DNA of 38,476 nucleotides, taken from assembly GCF_024721015.1 (NCBI RefSeq), contig NZ_JANAIF010000033.1, forward strand, positions 1 to 38,476, in the 5' to 3' direction. The stretch comes from Xenorhabdus bovienii. Its GTDB lineage: Bacteria; Pseudomonadota; Gammaproteobacteria; Enterobacterales; Enterobacteriaceae. Both the position numbers and the translations under genes were made by a program. The notes below the pieces were generated by a model that saw only the letters and a list, made by a program, of their open reading frames with translations, ran no database searches and had not been told where the DNA came from. Below, piece by piece: positions 27,367 through 38,120 of this stretch. The stretch's first letter is position 1; each line of letters starts with the position of its first letter.

Positions 27367-29964
27367 TTATACAGCCGTTTGGAAGATCACTTCATCCGCT
27401 TTTTCGGTGTACTGGTTCAATTGATCAAAATTGAGGTAGCGATAAGTATCTGCTGCGGTTTCATCGACTTTGTCCATGAATTGCAGATACTCTTCCGGCA
27501 TTGGCAGGCGGCCCAGCAATGAAGCCACCGCAGCCAGCTCCGCAGAGGCCAGATAAACATTCGCCCCAGCGCCCAGACGGTTAGGGAAGTTACGGGTGGA
27601 AGTGGATACCACCGTTGCTCCATCCGCAACACGCGCCTGATTCCCCATGCATAATGAACAACCCGGGATTTCGACACGCGCCCCACTCTTGCCAAAGATG
27701 CTGTAGTAACCTTCTTCCGTCAGTTGGGCGGCATCCATTTTGGTTGGTGGAGCAACCCACAGGCGAGTCGGTAACTGGCCTTTATGTTGATCCAGCAATT
27801 TGCCCGCAGCACGGAAGTGACCGATATTAGTCATACAGGAACCGATAAAGACTTCATCAATTTTGCTGTTGGCAACTGCTGATAACAGACGCGCATCATC
27901 AGGATCATTCGGCGCACATAAAATAGGTTCTTTGATTTCTTCCAGATCGATTTCAATAACAGCAGCGTATTCAGCATCCGCATCGGCTTCCAGCAATTGA
28001 GGATCTTTCAGCCAATTTTCCATACCGATGATACGGCGTTCCAGTGTTCGGCGATCCCCATAACCTTCCGCAATCATCCATTTCAGCAATACGATATTAG
28101 ATTGCAGGTATTCAGTGATAGGCGCTTTATCCAGATTGATGGTACAACCTGCTGCAGAACGTTCCGCAGACGCATCCGCCAATTCAAAGGCTTGTTCAAC
28201 TTTCAGTTCTGGCAGACCTTCAATTTCAAGGATGCGGCCAGAGAAAATATTTTTCTTACCTTTCTTCTCAACAGTCAGCAGACCTTGCTGAATGGCATAA
28301 TAAGGAATGGCATGAACCAGATCGCGCAGGGTAATACCGGGTTGCATTTTACCTTTAAAACGCACCAATACAGATTCAGGCATATCCAGCGGCATTACGC
28401 CTGTTGCAGCAGCAAATGCAACCAGCCCAGATCCTGCTGGGAAAGAGATACCAATTGGGAAGCGGGTATGGGAGTCACCACCTGTACCCACCGTATCCGG
28501 CAATAACATGCGGTTCAGCCATGAATGGATAATCCCATCGCCCGGACGCAGCGATACCCCACCACGGTTCATGATGAAATCAGGCAACGTGTGGTGTGTA
28601 GTCACATCTACAGGTTTTGGATAAGCCGCAGTATGACAGAATGACTGCATGACCAGATCCGCAGAGAAGCCAAGACAAGCCAAATCTTTCAATTCATCCC
28701 GTGTCATTGGCCCGGTGGTGTCCTGAGACCCCACAGAAGTCATCTTAGGCTCACAATATTCGCCTGGACGAATTCCCGTCGTACCACAGGCACGACCCAC
28801 CATTTTCTGCGCCAGTGAGAAACCGCGTTCACTTTTCTCAATTGCTTTTGCCTGACGGAATACATCACTGTGTGGCAATTCCAGTGATTCACGGGCTTTC
28901 GTCGTCAAGCCACGGCCGATAATCAACGGAATACGGCCACCAGCGCGCACTTCATCGAGAAGTACATCAGTTTTCAGCCCAAAGGTTGCCAGCAATTCAT
29001 TGGTGTCATGGTGACGGATTTCGCCTTTATAAGGGTAAATGTCAATGACATCTCCCATATTGAGATTGGAAACATCCACCTCAATTGGCAACGCGCCTGC
29101 ATCTTCCATGGTATTGAAGAAAATTGGGGCAATTTTTCCGCCCAATACTACGCCACCACCGCGCTTGTTAGGCACAAATGGAATATCTTCACCCATGAAC
29201 CACAGGACGGAATTAGTTGCAGATTTACGGGAAGAACCCGTACCCACAACATCACCGACATAGGCCAAAGGATGGCCTTTTTTGTTCAGTTCTTCGATTT
29301 GCTTGATTGGGCCAACGGCACCGGCTTGATCAGGCTCAATGCCTTCACGAGCATTCTTGAGCATTGCCAGAGCATGCAGAGGGATATCTGGACGTGACCA
29401 CGCATCTTGTGCAGGGGATAGATCATCGGTATTAGTTTCACCAGTGACCTTAAAAACGGTAATGGTAATTTTTTCTGCCAGTTCAGGACGCCCCAAGAAC
29501 CACTTAGCATCTGCCCATGACTGGATAATTTGTTTAGCATGAGAATTGCCAGCTTTTGCTTTTTCTTCCACATCATAAAAGCTATCGAACATCAGCAAAG
29601 TATGAGAAAGCGCTTTCACTGAGATTGGAGCTAGTTTTTCGTCATCGAGGGCATCAATCAAAGCGTGGATATTGTACCCGCCCTGCATAGTTCCCAATAA
29701 TTCGATGGCTTTTTCCCGCGTAACAAGGGGTGAGGCTGTCTCACTCTTGGCAATAGCGGCAAGGAAACCGGCCTTCACATAAGCGGCCTCATCAACACCA
29801 GGAGGAACACGGTTGGTCAGTAGATCTAACAAGAAATCTTCTTCACCTTTAGGTGGGTTCTTCAGTAATTCGACCAGCGCTGCTGCTTGAGCTGCGTCTA
29901 ATGGCTTAGGGACGATGCCTTGAGCTGCACGCTCGGCTACGTGCTTGCGGTATTCTTCTAGCAC
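27367..29964 (-). CDS. acnB: Aconitate hydratase B
   Basis: The main TCA-cycle aconitase, interconverting citrate and isocitrate. The apo-form binds mRNA in E. coli. The 865-residue product is the same length as E. coli AcnB. It has an N-terminal HEAT-like domain, a swivel domain, and the catalytic domains. Cysteines for the 4Fe-4S cluster are in [10 protein letters not shown] and GCSLCMGNQ, equivalent to C710, C769 and C772. It has its own leader of about 190 nt or more and a terminator, and lies downstream of lpdA as in E. coli (where yacH may intervene). Confidence 0.98.
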   Translation of the reverse strand: MLEEYRKHVAERAAQGIVPKPLDAAQAAALVELLKNPPKGEEDFLLDLLTNRVPPGVDEAAYVKAGFLAAIAKSETASPLVTREKAIELLGTMQGGYNIHALIDALDDEKLAPISVKALSHTLLMFDSFYDVEEKAKAGNSHAKQIIQSWADAKWFLGRPELAEKITITVFKVTGETNTDDLSPAQDAWSRPDIPLHALAMLKNAREGIEPDQAGAVGPIKQIEELNKKGHPLAYVGDVVGTGSSRKSATNSVLWFMGEDIPFVPNKRGGGVVLGGKIAPIFFNTMEDAGALPIEVDVSNLNMGDVIDIYPYKGEIRHHDTNELLATFGLKTDVLLDEVRAGGRIPLIIGRGLTTKARESLELPHSDVFRQAKAIEKSERGFSLAQKMVGRACGTTGIRPGEYCEPKMTSVGSQDTTGPMTRDELKDLACLGFSADLVMQSFCHTAAYPKPVDVTTHHTLPDFIMNRGGVSLRPGDGIIHSWLNRMLLPDTVGTGGDSHTRFPIGISFPAGSGLVAFAAATGVMPLDMPESVLVRFKGKMQPGITLRDLVHAIPYYAIQQGLLTVEKKGKKNIFSGRILEIEGLPELKVEQAFELADASAERSAAGCTINLDKAPITEYLQSNIVLLKWMIAEGYGDRRTLERRIIGMENWLKDPQLLEADADAEYAAVIEIDLEEIKEPILCAPNDPDDARLLSAVANSKIDEVFIGSCMTNIGHFRAAGKLLDQHKGQLPTRLWVAPPTKMDAAQLTEEGYYSIFGKSGARVEIPGCSLCMGNQARVADGATVVSTSTRNFPNRLGAGANVYLASAELAAVASLLGRLPMPEEYLQFMDKVDETAADTYRYLNFDQLNQYTEKADEVIFQTAV

Positions 29965-30467
29965 GACTTACTCCTCGCTCTCATTGTCATTTTATATACC
30001 CGGCTGTCTGCACCCGGTAACGATCATCAAAGAACAACCATCAAGGGTGTCAGGTCAGAGGATTTTACTCGCATAACTTCAGGATTATGTCGAGCTTCGG
30101 GCGCTTAGCATACCAAATTTTGAATGGCATGTTAATTCATTCACATAAAAGTAACATTATGCCATGATAAAATGTTAGATAACGAGACACAAAGAGAGTA
30201 TTACAGTTTTATATACCATTTTTTTCTACTTAAGCCTGAAAATGCCTCCATTTCTATCTGTTATATTTCCCTGTTATATTTTCTGAGTCAGCGGGGCTTT
30301 CAAATCTGCTAACAGACTAGGCTCCCCTTACAGAGATTTTCACCATGAAATACAGATGAAAACCTTTAAACTCCGAACAATACAATAAAATTTGCTTAAA
30401 CTAAAAACGGCCCCCTGAATGGGAGCCGCTTGGCACAAAGATTCAATATACTGCGAAATCTAAAGAA
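29965..30467 (-). promoter_or_regulatory. Intergenic region lpdA-acnB with acnB control signals
   Basis: These 503 bp hold no gene. On the minus strand a candidate promoter has -35 TTGTGT (30192-30187), a 17-bp spacer and -10 TATCAT (30169-30164). An ArcA-like GTTAATTCATT lies at 30131-30141, just downstream of the predicted start, which suits the repression by ArcA known in E. coli. All of these are visual assignments. The lpdA terminator occupies the far end. Confidence 0.4.
30403..30428 (-). terminator. Terminator of the pyruvate dehydrogenase operon
   Basis: On the minus strand CGGCTCC (30428-30422) pairs with GGGGCCG (30414-30408), including one G-T pair, and is followed by five Ts (30407-30403). 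It lies about 40 bp after the lpdA stop. Confidence 0.8.
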
Positions 30468-31895
30468 TTATTTCTTTTTCTTTGCCTTAGGATTTGGCAA
30501 ATCAGTAATGCTGCCTTCATACATTTCCGCAGCCATACCGATTGATTCATACAGTGTTGGGTGAGCGTGAATAGTCAGAGCGATATCTTCCGCATCACAA
30601 CCCATTTCAATAGCCAGACCGATTTCACCCAACAGCTCACCACCGTTAGTGCCGACAATAGCACCACCGATAATACGGTTGCTTTCTTTGTCGAAAATCA
30701 GTTTGGTCATACCATCTGAACAGTCAGATGCGATTGCACGGCCTGACGCCGCCCATGGGAAAGTGGCGGTTTCGTAGCTGATGCCTTTCTCTTTCGCTTC
30801 TTTCTCAGTCAGACCAACCCAAGCCACTTCTGGCTCAGTGTAGGCAATGGATGGAATCACTTTTGGATCGAAGTAGTGTTTCTTACCAGAGATAACTTCA
30901 GCCGCAACGTGACCTTCATGAACACCTTTGTGTGCCAGCATTGGCTGACCAACGATATCACCGATGGCAAAGATATGAGGCACGTTAGTACGCATTTGCT
31001 TATCCACATGGATAAAGCCACGCTCATCAACTTCAACACCCGCTTGACCCGCGTCGAGCGACTTACCATTAGGTACACGGCCGATAGCAACCAGAACTGC
31101 ATCATAACGCTGTGGTTCTGCTGGCGCTTTCTTGCCTTCCATCGTTACGTAGATGCCATCTTCTTTAGCTTCTACTGCGGTCACTTTGGTTTCCAGCATC
31201 AGGTTGAATTTCTTGCTGATGCGTTTAGTGAACACTTTAACAATATCTTTGTCCGCAGCAGGAATAACCTGATCGAACATTTCTACCACGTCAATCTGAG
31301 AGCCCAGTGCATGGTAAACCGTTCCCATTTCCAGACCGATAATACCGCCGCCCATAACCAGCAGACGTTCCGGAACAGTTTTCAGTTCCAGTGCATCGGT
31401 AGAATCCCATACGCGAGGATCATCATGTGGAATGAATGGCAGTTGAATTGGGCGTGAACCCGCAGCGATAATGGCATTATCAAAATTAATCGTTGTTGCG
31501 CCTTTCTCGCTTTCTACTACCAAAGTGTTAGCGCCTGTAAATTTACCAATGCCGTTAACAACATTAACTTTACGGCCCTTAGCCATACCGCCCAGACCAC
31601 CTGTCAGCTGGGAAATCACTTTTTCTTTCCAGAGACGGATTTTGTCGATATCAGTTTGTGGCTCACCAAACACAATACCGTGTTGTGCCAGTGCTTTTGC
31701 TTCTTCAATCACTTTTGCAACATGAAGCAGCGCTTTGGATGGGATACAACCGACGTTAAGGCAAACACCACCGAGAGTAGAGTAGCGCTCCACCAGTACG
31801 GTATCCAAACCTAAGTCTGCACAACGGAAAGCAGCAGAATACCCAGCAGGGCCTGCTCCAAGCACCACTACCTGGGCTTTAATTTCAGTACTCAT
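30468..31895 (-). CDS. lpdA: Dihydrolipoamide dehydrogenase (E3)
   Basis: An FAD enzyme that reoxidises dihydrolipoamide, shared by the pyruvate and 2-oxoglutarate dehydrogenase complexes and the glycine cleavage system, thus linking this operon to gcvTHP. The 475-residue product (E. coli 474) has the FAD motif VLGAGPAGYSAAF, the redox-active pair in GGVCLNVGCIPSK, the NAD motif GGGIIGLEMG and the catalytic HAHPTLYES. Two adjacent ATGs are present. The inner one at 31895 has the better spacing to GAGG. It lies 218 bp after aceF, leaving room for its own promoter as in E. coli. Confidence 0.97.
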   Translation of the reverse strand: MSTEIKAQVVVLGAGPAGYSAAFRCADLGLDTVLVERYSTLGGVCLNVGCIPSKALLHVAKVIEEAKALAQHGIVFGEPQTDIDKIRLWKEKVISQLTGGLGGMAKGRKVNVVNGIGKFTGANTLVVESEKGATTINFDNAIIAAGSRPIQLPFIPHDDPRVWDSTDALELKTVPERLLVMGGGIIGLEMGTVYHALGSQIDVVEMFDQVIPAADKDIVKVFTKRISKKFNLMLETKVTAVEAKEDGIYVTMEGKKAPAEPQRYDAVLVAIGRVPNGKSLDAGQAGVEVDERGFIHVDKQMRTNVPHIFAIGDIVGQPMLAHKGVHEGHVAAEVISGKKHYFDPKVIPSIAYTEPEVAWVGLTEKEAKEKGISYETATFPWAASGRAIASDCSDGMTKLIFDKESNRIIGGAIVGTNGGELLGEIGLAIEMGCDAEDIALTIHAHPTLYESIGMAAEMYEGSITDLPNPKAKKKK

Positions 31896-32009
31896 CATGA
31901 CCTCTTAATTGTTTGTCCGGCGGGTCAGACGAAAAAAAACCATATTCCACCGGGACGTACACACCGCGAGCAGTTTACAGAATTGTAAATAACCTGAAAA
32001 GCGCGTTAA

Positions 32010-32059
32010 CGTGACAGAAATCCCAACATGCTAGATGTAAGTCTAAAATATCTGTCACG
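32010..32059. repeat. Inverted repeat in the aceF-lpdA intergenic region
   Basis: A perfect 9-bp inverted repeat, CGTGACAGA (32010-32018) with TCTGTCACG (32051-32059), with a 32-bp centre. It lies about 115-165 bp upstream of the lpdA start. It may be a spaced operator or part of the lpdA leader structure. Confidence 0.5.
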
Positions 32060-32087
32060 ATCGTAATTATAAAGGATAGTAATCATC

Positions 32088-32108
32088 AGGCCGGTTACTC
32101 ACCGGCCT
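32088..32108 (-). other. Hairpin after aceF without a T run
   Basis: AGGCCGGT (32088-32095) pairs with ACCGGCCT (32101-32108) across a 5-base loop, 5 bp after the aceF stop. On the minus strand TGATGATT follows, so it is not a classical terminator. It could protect the aceEF mRNA 3' end or pause polymerase before lpdA. Confidence 0.6.
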
Positions 32109-32113
32109 TCATA

Positions 32114-33976
32114 TTACATCGCCAGACGGCGGATATCGCTCATCACTTCATTAATATAAGTGATGAAACGTGCACCATCTGCTCCATCAATCACTCGGTG
32201 GTCGAAAGACAGAGACATAGGCAGAATCAGACGAGGAACGAATTCCTTGCCATTCCAGACGGGTTTCATAGAAGAACGAGACAGCCCCATGATTGCCACT
32301 TCTGGTGCATTCACGATAGGTGCAAAGCCGGTAGTACCGATACCACCCAAGCTAGAGATGGTGAAGCAACCCCCCTGCATGTCGGAAGCCGTCAGCTTAC
32401 CAGCACGTGCTTTCTTGGATACTTCAGCCAGTTCTCTTGACAGTTCGATGATGCCTTTCTTGTTGACATCTTTGAACACAGGAACAACCAGACCGTTAGG
32501 TGTATCAACCGCGATACCGATGTTGATGTATTTTTTCAGGATCAGCTTCTGGCCATCTTCAGAGATAGAACTGTTAAAGCGAGGCATGGCTTCCAGCGCT
32601 TTCGCCGCCGCTTTCATCACGAATACCAGCGGAGTGATCTTCACGCCCAGCTGTTTCTTCTCAGCTTCTTTATTCTGCTGTGCACGGAACGCCTCAACTT
32701 CAGTGATATCCGCTTCATCGAACAGGTTAACATGAGGGATCATGACCCAGTTACGACTCAGGTTAGCACCGGAGATTTTCTGGATGCGGCTCATTTCAAC
32801 TTCTTCGATTTCACCGAACTTGCTGAAATCAATTTTCGGCCAAGGCAGCATACCTGGCATGCCACCACCCGCAGCAGCAGTAGGCGCTGCTTCTGCGCGT
32901 TTAATCGCATTTTTTACGTAAGCCTGAATGTCTTCGCGCAGGATACGGCCTTTGCGACCTGTGCTTTTCACTTTCGCCAGATTCACACCAAATTCACGCG
33001 CCAGACGACGAATGACGGGAGTCGCATGAACGTAAGCGTCATTTTCTGCGAATTCGTTCTTGCCTTCTGCTGGCTGGCTAGCCTCTGGAGCTGCTTTCAC
33101 CGATTCAACCGCAAGAGATGGTGCCGCTGCCAGTGCTACGGCAGGAGCTGCGCCCGCCACTTCGAATACCATGATCAGAGAACCCGTTTTGACTTTATCG
33201 CCAACGGCAATCTTGATTTCTTTCACAGTACCCGCGAATGGTGCAGGGACTTCCATGGAAGCCTTGTCACCTTCAACGGTGATCAGGGACTGCTCTTCAG
33301 TGATGGTGTCACCAACTTTTACCATGATTTCGGTAACGTCAACTTCATCACCACCGATGTCAGGTACGTTGACTTCTTTTGCTGCTGACGCCGCAGGAGC
33401 CGCTGCTACTGGAGCTAGAGTTGCCGCTGGCGCTGTGCCAGAACCTGCAACTTCGAATACCATGATCAGAGAACCTGTTTTGACTTTATCGCCAGCCGCA
33501 ATCTTGATTTCTTTCACAGTACCTGCGAATGGAGCAGGAACTTCCATAGAAGCCTTGTCGCCTTCTACGGTGATCAGGGACTGCTCTTCAGTGATGGTGT
33601 CACCGACTTTTACCATGATTTCGGTAACTTCAACTTCATCACCACCGATGTCAGGTACGTTGACTTCTTTGCTTTCAGCCGCCACAGGTGCCGCCGCCAG
33701 AGCTGCTGCTTTCTGTTGCACAGGTGCAGCTTCTGCTGCACCCTTTGCGGACTCAAAAATCATGATCAGTTTGCCGGTTTCAATTTTGTCACCAACTGCA
33801 ACTTTGATTTCTTTAACCACACCGGCCTGTGGTGATGGGACTTCCATGGAAGCCTTGTCACCTTCAACAGTGATCAGTGACTGCTCTGCTTCTACGGTGT
33901 CACCCGCTTTCACCAGAATCTCGGTAACTTCAACTTCATCAGCACCGATATCAGGTACGTTAATTTCAATAGACAT
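32114..33976 (-). CDS. aceF: Dihydrolipoamide acetyltransferase (E2), three lipoyl domains
   Basis: The core of the pyruvate dehydrogenase complex, transferring acetyl groups to CoA. The 620 residues (E. coli 630) hold three lipoyl domains with lipoyl lysines K41, K141 and K238, each in [11 protein letters not shown]. They are joined by Ala/Pro-rich linkers. A peripheral subunit-binding domain ([19 protein letters not shown], about 322-358) follows, then the catalytic domain with H593 and D597 in [11 protein letters not shown]. Lipoyl domains 2 and 3 are almost identical, in DNA as well. It begins 13 bp after aceE, and the operon order is conserved. Confidence 0.98.
   Translation of the reverse strand: MSIEINVPDIGADEVEVTEILVKAGDTVEAEQSLITVEGDKASMEVPSPQAGVVKEIKVAVGDKIETGKLIMIFESAKGAAEAAPVQQKAAALAAAPVAAESKEVNVPDIGGDEVEVTEIMVKVGDTITEEQSLITVEGDKASMEVPAPFAGTVKEIKIAAGDKVKTGSLIMVFEVAGSGTAPAATLAPVAAAPAASAAKEVNVPDIGGDEVDVTEIMVKVGDTITEEQSLITVEGDKASMEVPAPFAGTVKEIKIAVGDKVKTGSLIMVFEVAGAAPAVALAAAPSLAVESVKAAPEASQPAEGKNEFAENDAYVHATPVIRRLAREFGVNLAKVKSTGRKGRILREDIQAYVKNAIKRAEAAPTAAAGGGMPGMLPWPKIDFSKFGEIEEVEMSRIQKISGANLSRNWVMIPHVNLFDEADITEVEAFRAQQNKEAEKKQLGVKITPLVFVMKAAAKALEAMPRFNSSISEDGQKLILKKYINIGIAVDTPNGLVVPVFKDVNKKGIIELSRELAEVSKKARAGKLTASDMQGGCFTISSLGGIGTTGFAPIVNAPEVAIMGLSRSSMKPVWNGKEFVPRLILPMSLSFDHRVIDGADGARFITYINEVMSDIRRLAM
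33152..33670 (-). repeat. Near-identical tandem lipoyl-domain repeat in aceF
   Basis: The segments coding lipoyl domain 2 (about 33670-33443) and domain 3 (about 33379-33152) are nearly identical in DNA and protein, about 228 bp each and 291 bp apart. Domain 1 (about 33976-33750) is more diverged. This indicates recent duplication or gene conversion. Confidence 0.85.
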
Positions 33977-33989
33977 TAATCTTTACCTC

Positions 33990-36653
33990 TTATGCCAGAC
34001 GTGGGTTAACTTTTTCTGGGTTGATGTTATATTTTTTAATAGCTTCTTCAACGACTTTCACATCAACTTCGCCGCGTTTAGCCAATTCACCCAGAGCAGC
34101 AACAACCACGTAAGAAGCATCAACTTCAAAGTGATGACGCAGGTTTTCACGGCTGTCAGAACGACCGAAACCGTCAGTACCTAATACGCGGAATTCGCTT
34201 GCAGGGACGAAGTTACGAACCTGCTCTGCGAACAGCTTCATGTAGTCAGTAGACGCTACTGCTGGTGCTTCATTCATGATCTGCGCAATATAAGGAACAC
34301 GTGGTTCCTCTGATGGGTGCAGCATATTCCAACGCTCACAATCCTGACCATCACGCGCCAGTTCAGTGAAGGACGTTACGCTGTATACATCAGAACCAAT
34401 ACCATACTCGTCAGACAGGATCTTAGCTGCTTCACGAACATGACGCAGGATAGAACCAGAACCCAGCAACTGAACTTTACCTTTCGCACTGTCAAAAGCT
34501 TCCAGCTTATAGATACCTTTACGGATACCTTCCTCAGCACCCGCAGGCATTGCTGGCATGTGGTAGTTTTCGTTCAGTGTAGTGATATAGTAGTAGATAT
34601 TTTCTTGTTTCTCACCATACATGCGCTCTAAACCGTCATGCATGATAACAGCCACTTCATAAGCGAATGCTGGATCGTAAGAGATACAGTTAGGAATAGT
34701 CAGAGACTGAATGTGGCTATGGCCATCTTCGTGCTGCAAACCTTCACCGTTCAGAGTCGTACGGCCAGAAGTACCGCCTACCAGGAAGCCACGAGCCTGT
34801 TGGTCGCCAGCCGCCCAGCACAGATCACCGATACGCTGGAATCCGAACATAGAATAGTAAATGTAGAACGGAATCATTGGCAGGTTGTTGGTGCTGTATG
34901 AAGTTGCAGCAGCCAGCCAAGATGAGGCGGCACCTAGCTCGTTGATACCTTCCTGCAGGATCTGGCCTTTGGCGTCTTCTTTATAGTATGCAACCTGCTC
35001 ACGGTCTTGCGGAGTATATTGCTGACCATTCGGGCTGTAGATACCGATTTGACGGAACAAACCTTCCATACCGAAAGTACGTGCTTCGTCAGCGATGATT
35101 GGAACCAGACGATCTTTGATCGACTTATTCTTCAGCATAACGTTCAGTGCACGAACGAAGGCGATAGTAGTAGAAATTTCTTTGGATTGTTCTTCCAGTA
35201 GTGAGCTGAAGTCTTCCAGTGCAGGAATTTCCAGTTTTTCATCGAAGTTTACACGACGGCTTGGCAGGTAACCACCCAGCGCATTACGACGCTCATGCAG
35301 ATATTTGGACTCTTCAGAGTCTTTATCAAAAGTGACGTATGGCAGTTTTTCAATTTGTTCATCAGACACAGGCACATTGAAACGATCACGGAAGTGACGG
35401 ACACCTTCCATATTCATTTTCTTAACCTGATGGGCAATGTTTTTACCTTCAGCGGTATCACCCATACCATAACCCTTGATGGTCTGAGCCAGAATTACCG
35501 TTGGTTGACCCGTAGTATTCTGCGCTTGATTCAGTGCAGCATAGACTTTCTTAGGATCATGACCACCGCGGTTCAGAGCCCAGATTTCATCATCAGTCAT
35601 ATCTTTGACCAATGCTGCGGTTTCTGGGTAACGGCCGAAGAAGTGCTCACGCACATAAGTGCCATCTTTGGACTTGAATGTCTGGTAGTCACCATCCAGA
35701 GTCTCATTCATCAGTTGAACCAGTTTACCGCTAGTGTCTTTACGCAGCAGTTCGTCCCAACGCTCGCCCCACAGAACTTTCAGCACTTTCCAGCCAGCAC
35801 CTGCGAAGATACCTTCCAGTTCGTTAACGATTTTGCCGTTACCAGTCACTGGGCCATCAAGACGCTGTAAGTTACAGTTGATAACGAAGACAAGGTTGTC
35901 CAGTTTTTCACGAGTTGCGATAGTGATCGCACCTTTGGATTCTGGTTCATCCATTTCACCGTCGCCCAAGAAAGCATAAACGGTTTGTTGAGACGTATTC
36001 TTCAGACCACGGTGTTCCAAATATTTCAGGAATTTAGCCTGATAAATAGCAGAAATTGGGCCCAGACCCATTGAAACCGTAGGGAACTGCCAGAAATCAG
36101 GCATCAATTTTGGATGCGGATAAGAAGACAGGCCATTACCACCAATTTCCTGACGGAAATTGTTCATCTGCTCTTCAGTCAAACGGCCTTCCAGGAAAGC
36201 ACGTGCATAAACGCCCGGAGAAATATGGCCCTGGAAGTAAACCAAGTCGCCGCCATCATTTTCATTGCGAGCGCGGAAGAAATGGTTAAAGCAAACGTCG
36301 TAAAAAGTAGCAGAAGACTGGAATGAAGCCATGTGGCCGCCCAGATCTAGATCTTTCTTGGATGCACGCAGAACGGTCATCACCGCATTCCAGCGAATAG
36401 CAGAGCGGATACGACGCTCCAAATCCAGATTGCCAGGGTAAGCAGGCTCATCCTCAACAGGAATAGTGTTGATGTAATCACGACTTGCAACACCTGCTGC
36501 AACGCTAACTCCACCTTTGCGGGCCCCGTTCAAAACCTGATCAATCAGGAACTGAGCACGCTCAACACCCTCTTCACGGATGACCGATTCGATCGCCTGT
36601 AACCAATCGCGAGTTTCGATCGGATCCACGTCATTTTTCAAAATATCTGACAT
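33990..36653 (-). CDS. aceE: Pyruvate dehydrogenase E1 component
   Basis: A thiamine-diphosphate homodimeric enzyme that decarboxylates pyruvate and acetylates the E2 lipoyl groups. The 887-residue product is identical in length to E. coli AceE. The ThDP motif runs from GDGEMDEPE to NCN. HISPGVYARAF and the C-terminal domain are intact. It is the first structural gene of aceEF-lpdA, with 244 bp or more separating it from pdhR. That interval contains several strong hairpins in the leader. In E. coli expression is controlled by PdhR, Cra, ArcA and FNR. Confidence 0.98.
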   Translation of the reverse strand: MSDILKNDVDPIETRDWLQAIESVIREEGVERAQFLIDQVLNGARKGGVSVAAGVASRDYINTIPVEDEPAYPGNLDLERRIRSAIRWNAVMTVLRASKKDLDLGGHMASFQSSATFYDVCFNHFFRARNENDGGDLVYFQGHISPGVYARAFLEGRLTEEQMNNFRQEIGGNGLSSYPHPKLMPDFWQFPTVSMGLGPISAIYQAKFLKYLEHRGLKNTSQQTVYAFLGDGEMDEPESKGAITIATREKLDNLVFVINCNLQRLDGPVTGNGKIVNELEGIFAGAGWKVLKVLWGERWDELLRKDTSGKLVQLMNETLDGDYQTFKSKDGTYVREHFFGRYPETAALVKDMTDDEIWALNRGGHDPKKVYAALNQAQNTTGQPTVILAQTIKGYGMGDTAEGKNIAHQVKKMNMEGVRHFRDRFNVPVSDEQIEKLPYVTFDKDSEESKYLHERRNALGGYLPSRRVNFDEKLEIPALEDFSSLLEEQSKEISTTIAFVRALNVMLKNKSIKDRLVPIIADEARTFGMEGLFRQIGIYSPNGQQYTPQDREQVAYYKEDAKGQILQEGINELGAASSWLAAATSYSTNNLPMIPFYIYYSMFGFQRIGDLCWAAGDQQARGFLVGGTSGRTTLNGEGLQHEDGHSHIQSLTIPNCISYDPAFAYEVAVIMHDGLERMYGEKQENIYYYITTLNENYHMPAMPAGAEEGIRKGIYKLEAFDSAKGKVQLLGSGSILRHVREAAKILSDEYGIGSDVYSVTSFTELARDGQDCERWNMLHPSEEPRVPYIAQIMNEAPAVASTDYMKLFAEQVRNFVPASEFRVLGTDGFGRSDSRENLRHHFEVDASYVVVAALGELAKRGEVDVKVVEEAIKKYNINPEKVNPRLA

Positions 36654-36697
36654 GGTGTATTCCTTATCTGTTATCTATTTCTAATGGTTGTTTTGGA

Positions 36698-36753
36698 GCC
36701 TATCTTCTGGTCATACCTTTTGACGTTTTGCCAGTCATGACCGGAAGATAGGC
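36698..36753 (-). other. Long hairpin in the aceE leader
   Basis: GCCTATCTTC (36698-36707) pairs with GAAGATAGGC (36744-36753), then one T-G mismatch position, then GGTCA (36709-36713) with TGACC (36738-36742), around a 24-base loop. It lies 45-100 bp upstream of the aceE start. No U run follows immediately on the minus strand, only CCAAAAC. A 7-bp hairpin, AACTCTT/AAGAGTT, adjoins at 36775-36793. Confidence 0.65.
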
Positions 36754-36799
36754 CCTGCTATATGTTGCCGCTAAAACTCTTGAATAAAGAGTTGACGAA

Positions 36800-36838
36800 C
36801 TGTACAGACGCAGCAGCCAAGATCTGTACAGCCAAGAT
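36800..36838. repeat. Short direct repeats between pdhR and aceE
   Basis: The palindrome CTGTACAG occurs at 36800-36807 and 36824-36831, and CAGCCAAGAT occurs at 36814-36823 and 36829-36838. They lie 60-100 bp downstream of the pdhR stop. They could be a regulator-binding array or a local duplication. Confidence 0.5.
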
Positions 36839-36897
36839 TATAGAACCTACCCCATCCGGGAGTTTTAATTGTCAATGACGCCCTTGAGGATAGGCAT

Positions 36898-37662
36898 TTA
36901 TTCCTGATGTTGCTGGAGCCGGCGTAGTGAGCGCTCACGACGAGTATGCTCACGAGTCAGATCCAATAAAACTTCTTCAATAAAGGCCAAATGGCGATGC
37001 GAAGCCTCACGGGCTTTTTCCGGTTCTCTCGCCATGATCGCACGAAAAATCTCTGCCCTGTGGTTACTAACAGCGGCTAACATTTCCTTGCGGGTATAGA
37101 TGAATTCGAAGTTGCGTCGGATATTTTGTTCCAGTATGGGGATCATACAGCGCAGCAAATGTAGCAATACCACGTTATGGGCAGCTTCAGTGACAACAAG
37201 CTGATATTGCAGGACAGCATCTGATTCCGCTTTAACATCACCGCTTTGCTGGGCTTCCTGAATGGCAAAGTGGCTTTTTTCGATGCGCTCGAAATCTTCA
37301 TCGGTTCCCCTAAGAGCCGCATAATATGCCGCGATACCTTCCAGCGCATGGCGCGCCTCAAGGAGATCAAATTGAGATTCTTGATTATCTGCAATAAGCC
37401 GGGCGAGTGGGTCGCTGAAACTTTGCCAGAGATTACTCTGCACGAAAGTTCCCCCGCCCTGACGACGGAAAAGAAAGCCCTTGGCTTCCAATTTTTGAAT
37501 AGCTTCGCGTAGTGAAGGGCGTGATACCTCAAACTGCTTTGCCAGCTCACGCTCAGGCAGCAGCTTTTCTCCCGGGCGTAACGAGCCTTCGAGAATGAGA
37601 TGTTCAAGACGCTGCTCAATCACATCTGATAACTTTGGTTGGCGAATCTTGCTATAGGCCAT
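36898..37662 (-). CDS. pdhR: Pyruvate dehydrogenase complex repressor PdhR
   Basis: A GntR/FadR-family repressor of pdhR-aceEF-lpd that is released by pyruvate. From the ATG at 37662 ([11 protein letters not shown]) the product has 254 residues, identical in length to E. coli. The winged helix-turn-helix spans about residues 9-67 ([20 protein letters not shown]), and the FCD effector domain covers the rest. An in-frame ATG at 37710 would add 16 residues; neither start has a strong ribosome-binding site. A perfect PdhR box upstream indicates autoregulation. It is the first gene of the operon with aceE, aceF and lpdA. Confidence 0.96.
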   Translation of the reverse strand: MAYSKIRQPKLSDVIEQRLEHLILEGSLRPGEKLLPERELAKQFEVSRPSLREAIQKLEAKGFLFRRQGGGTFVQSNLWQSFSDPLARLIADNQESQFDLLEARHALEGIAAYYAALRGTDEDFERIEKSHFAIQEAQQSGDVKAESDAVLQYQLVVTEAAHNVVLLHLLRCMIPILEQNIRRNFEFIYTRKEMLAAVSNHRAEIFRAIMAREPEKAREASHRHLAFIEEVLLDLTREHTRRERSLRRLQQHQE

Positions 37663-37773
37663 ATCTGCTGTAAGCCATTCAATGAGTAAATGTTGCTTCG
37701 GACTAGTCATGATAACTGGGTCAGATCAACTGGATCGTGATCAATTCAGCCTCAGTTAATCGGGCTATAGTCA

Positions 37774-37788
37774 ATTGGTAATACCAAT
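37774..37788. promoter_or_regulatory. PdhR operator
   Basis: ATTGGTAATACCAAT matches the PdhR consensus ATTGGTNNNACCAAT perfectly. It lies 112-126 bp upstream of the pdhR start. On the minus strand a possible promoter just upstream (TACTTT, 17 bp, TATTCT at 37797-37792) would put the operator at or just after the transcription start, as in E. coli. Confidence 0.85.
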
Positions 37789-38120
37789 TTAGAATACAGG
37801 GTCTTAAAGTAACAAAGTATTCATTAGCTGTCTATAAAGACCTTGAGCTAAATCATAAAAATCTGCAAATTTTAACAAATTATTTTAATTTTTATCAAAA
37901 AATTATAACCAAAAAGGATTTTCAGGTAAAAAAATTTGATGGGGTTTAACTTTTAAAAACGTATAGATAGGCAAGCCGAATCGTTACAGTTAGGAATATA
38001 ATTTATATTTATTCATATACTATGTATATTAATTCAATTAAATTTGATAGATGAGTAATAATCAATAATGGTTAATAGGTCAACCAAATTAACTTGGTTC
38101 CCTCTCTCCAAACACCTGAC

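Noticed and set aside
33060..34184. A long plus-strand reading frame with internal repeats antisense to aceF
   Set aside because: The repeats are the mirror of the lipoyl-domain repeats of aceF. The Ser/Thr/Ala-rich composition is a by-product of its codons.
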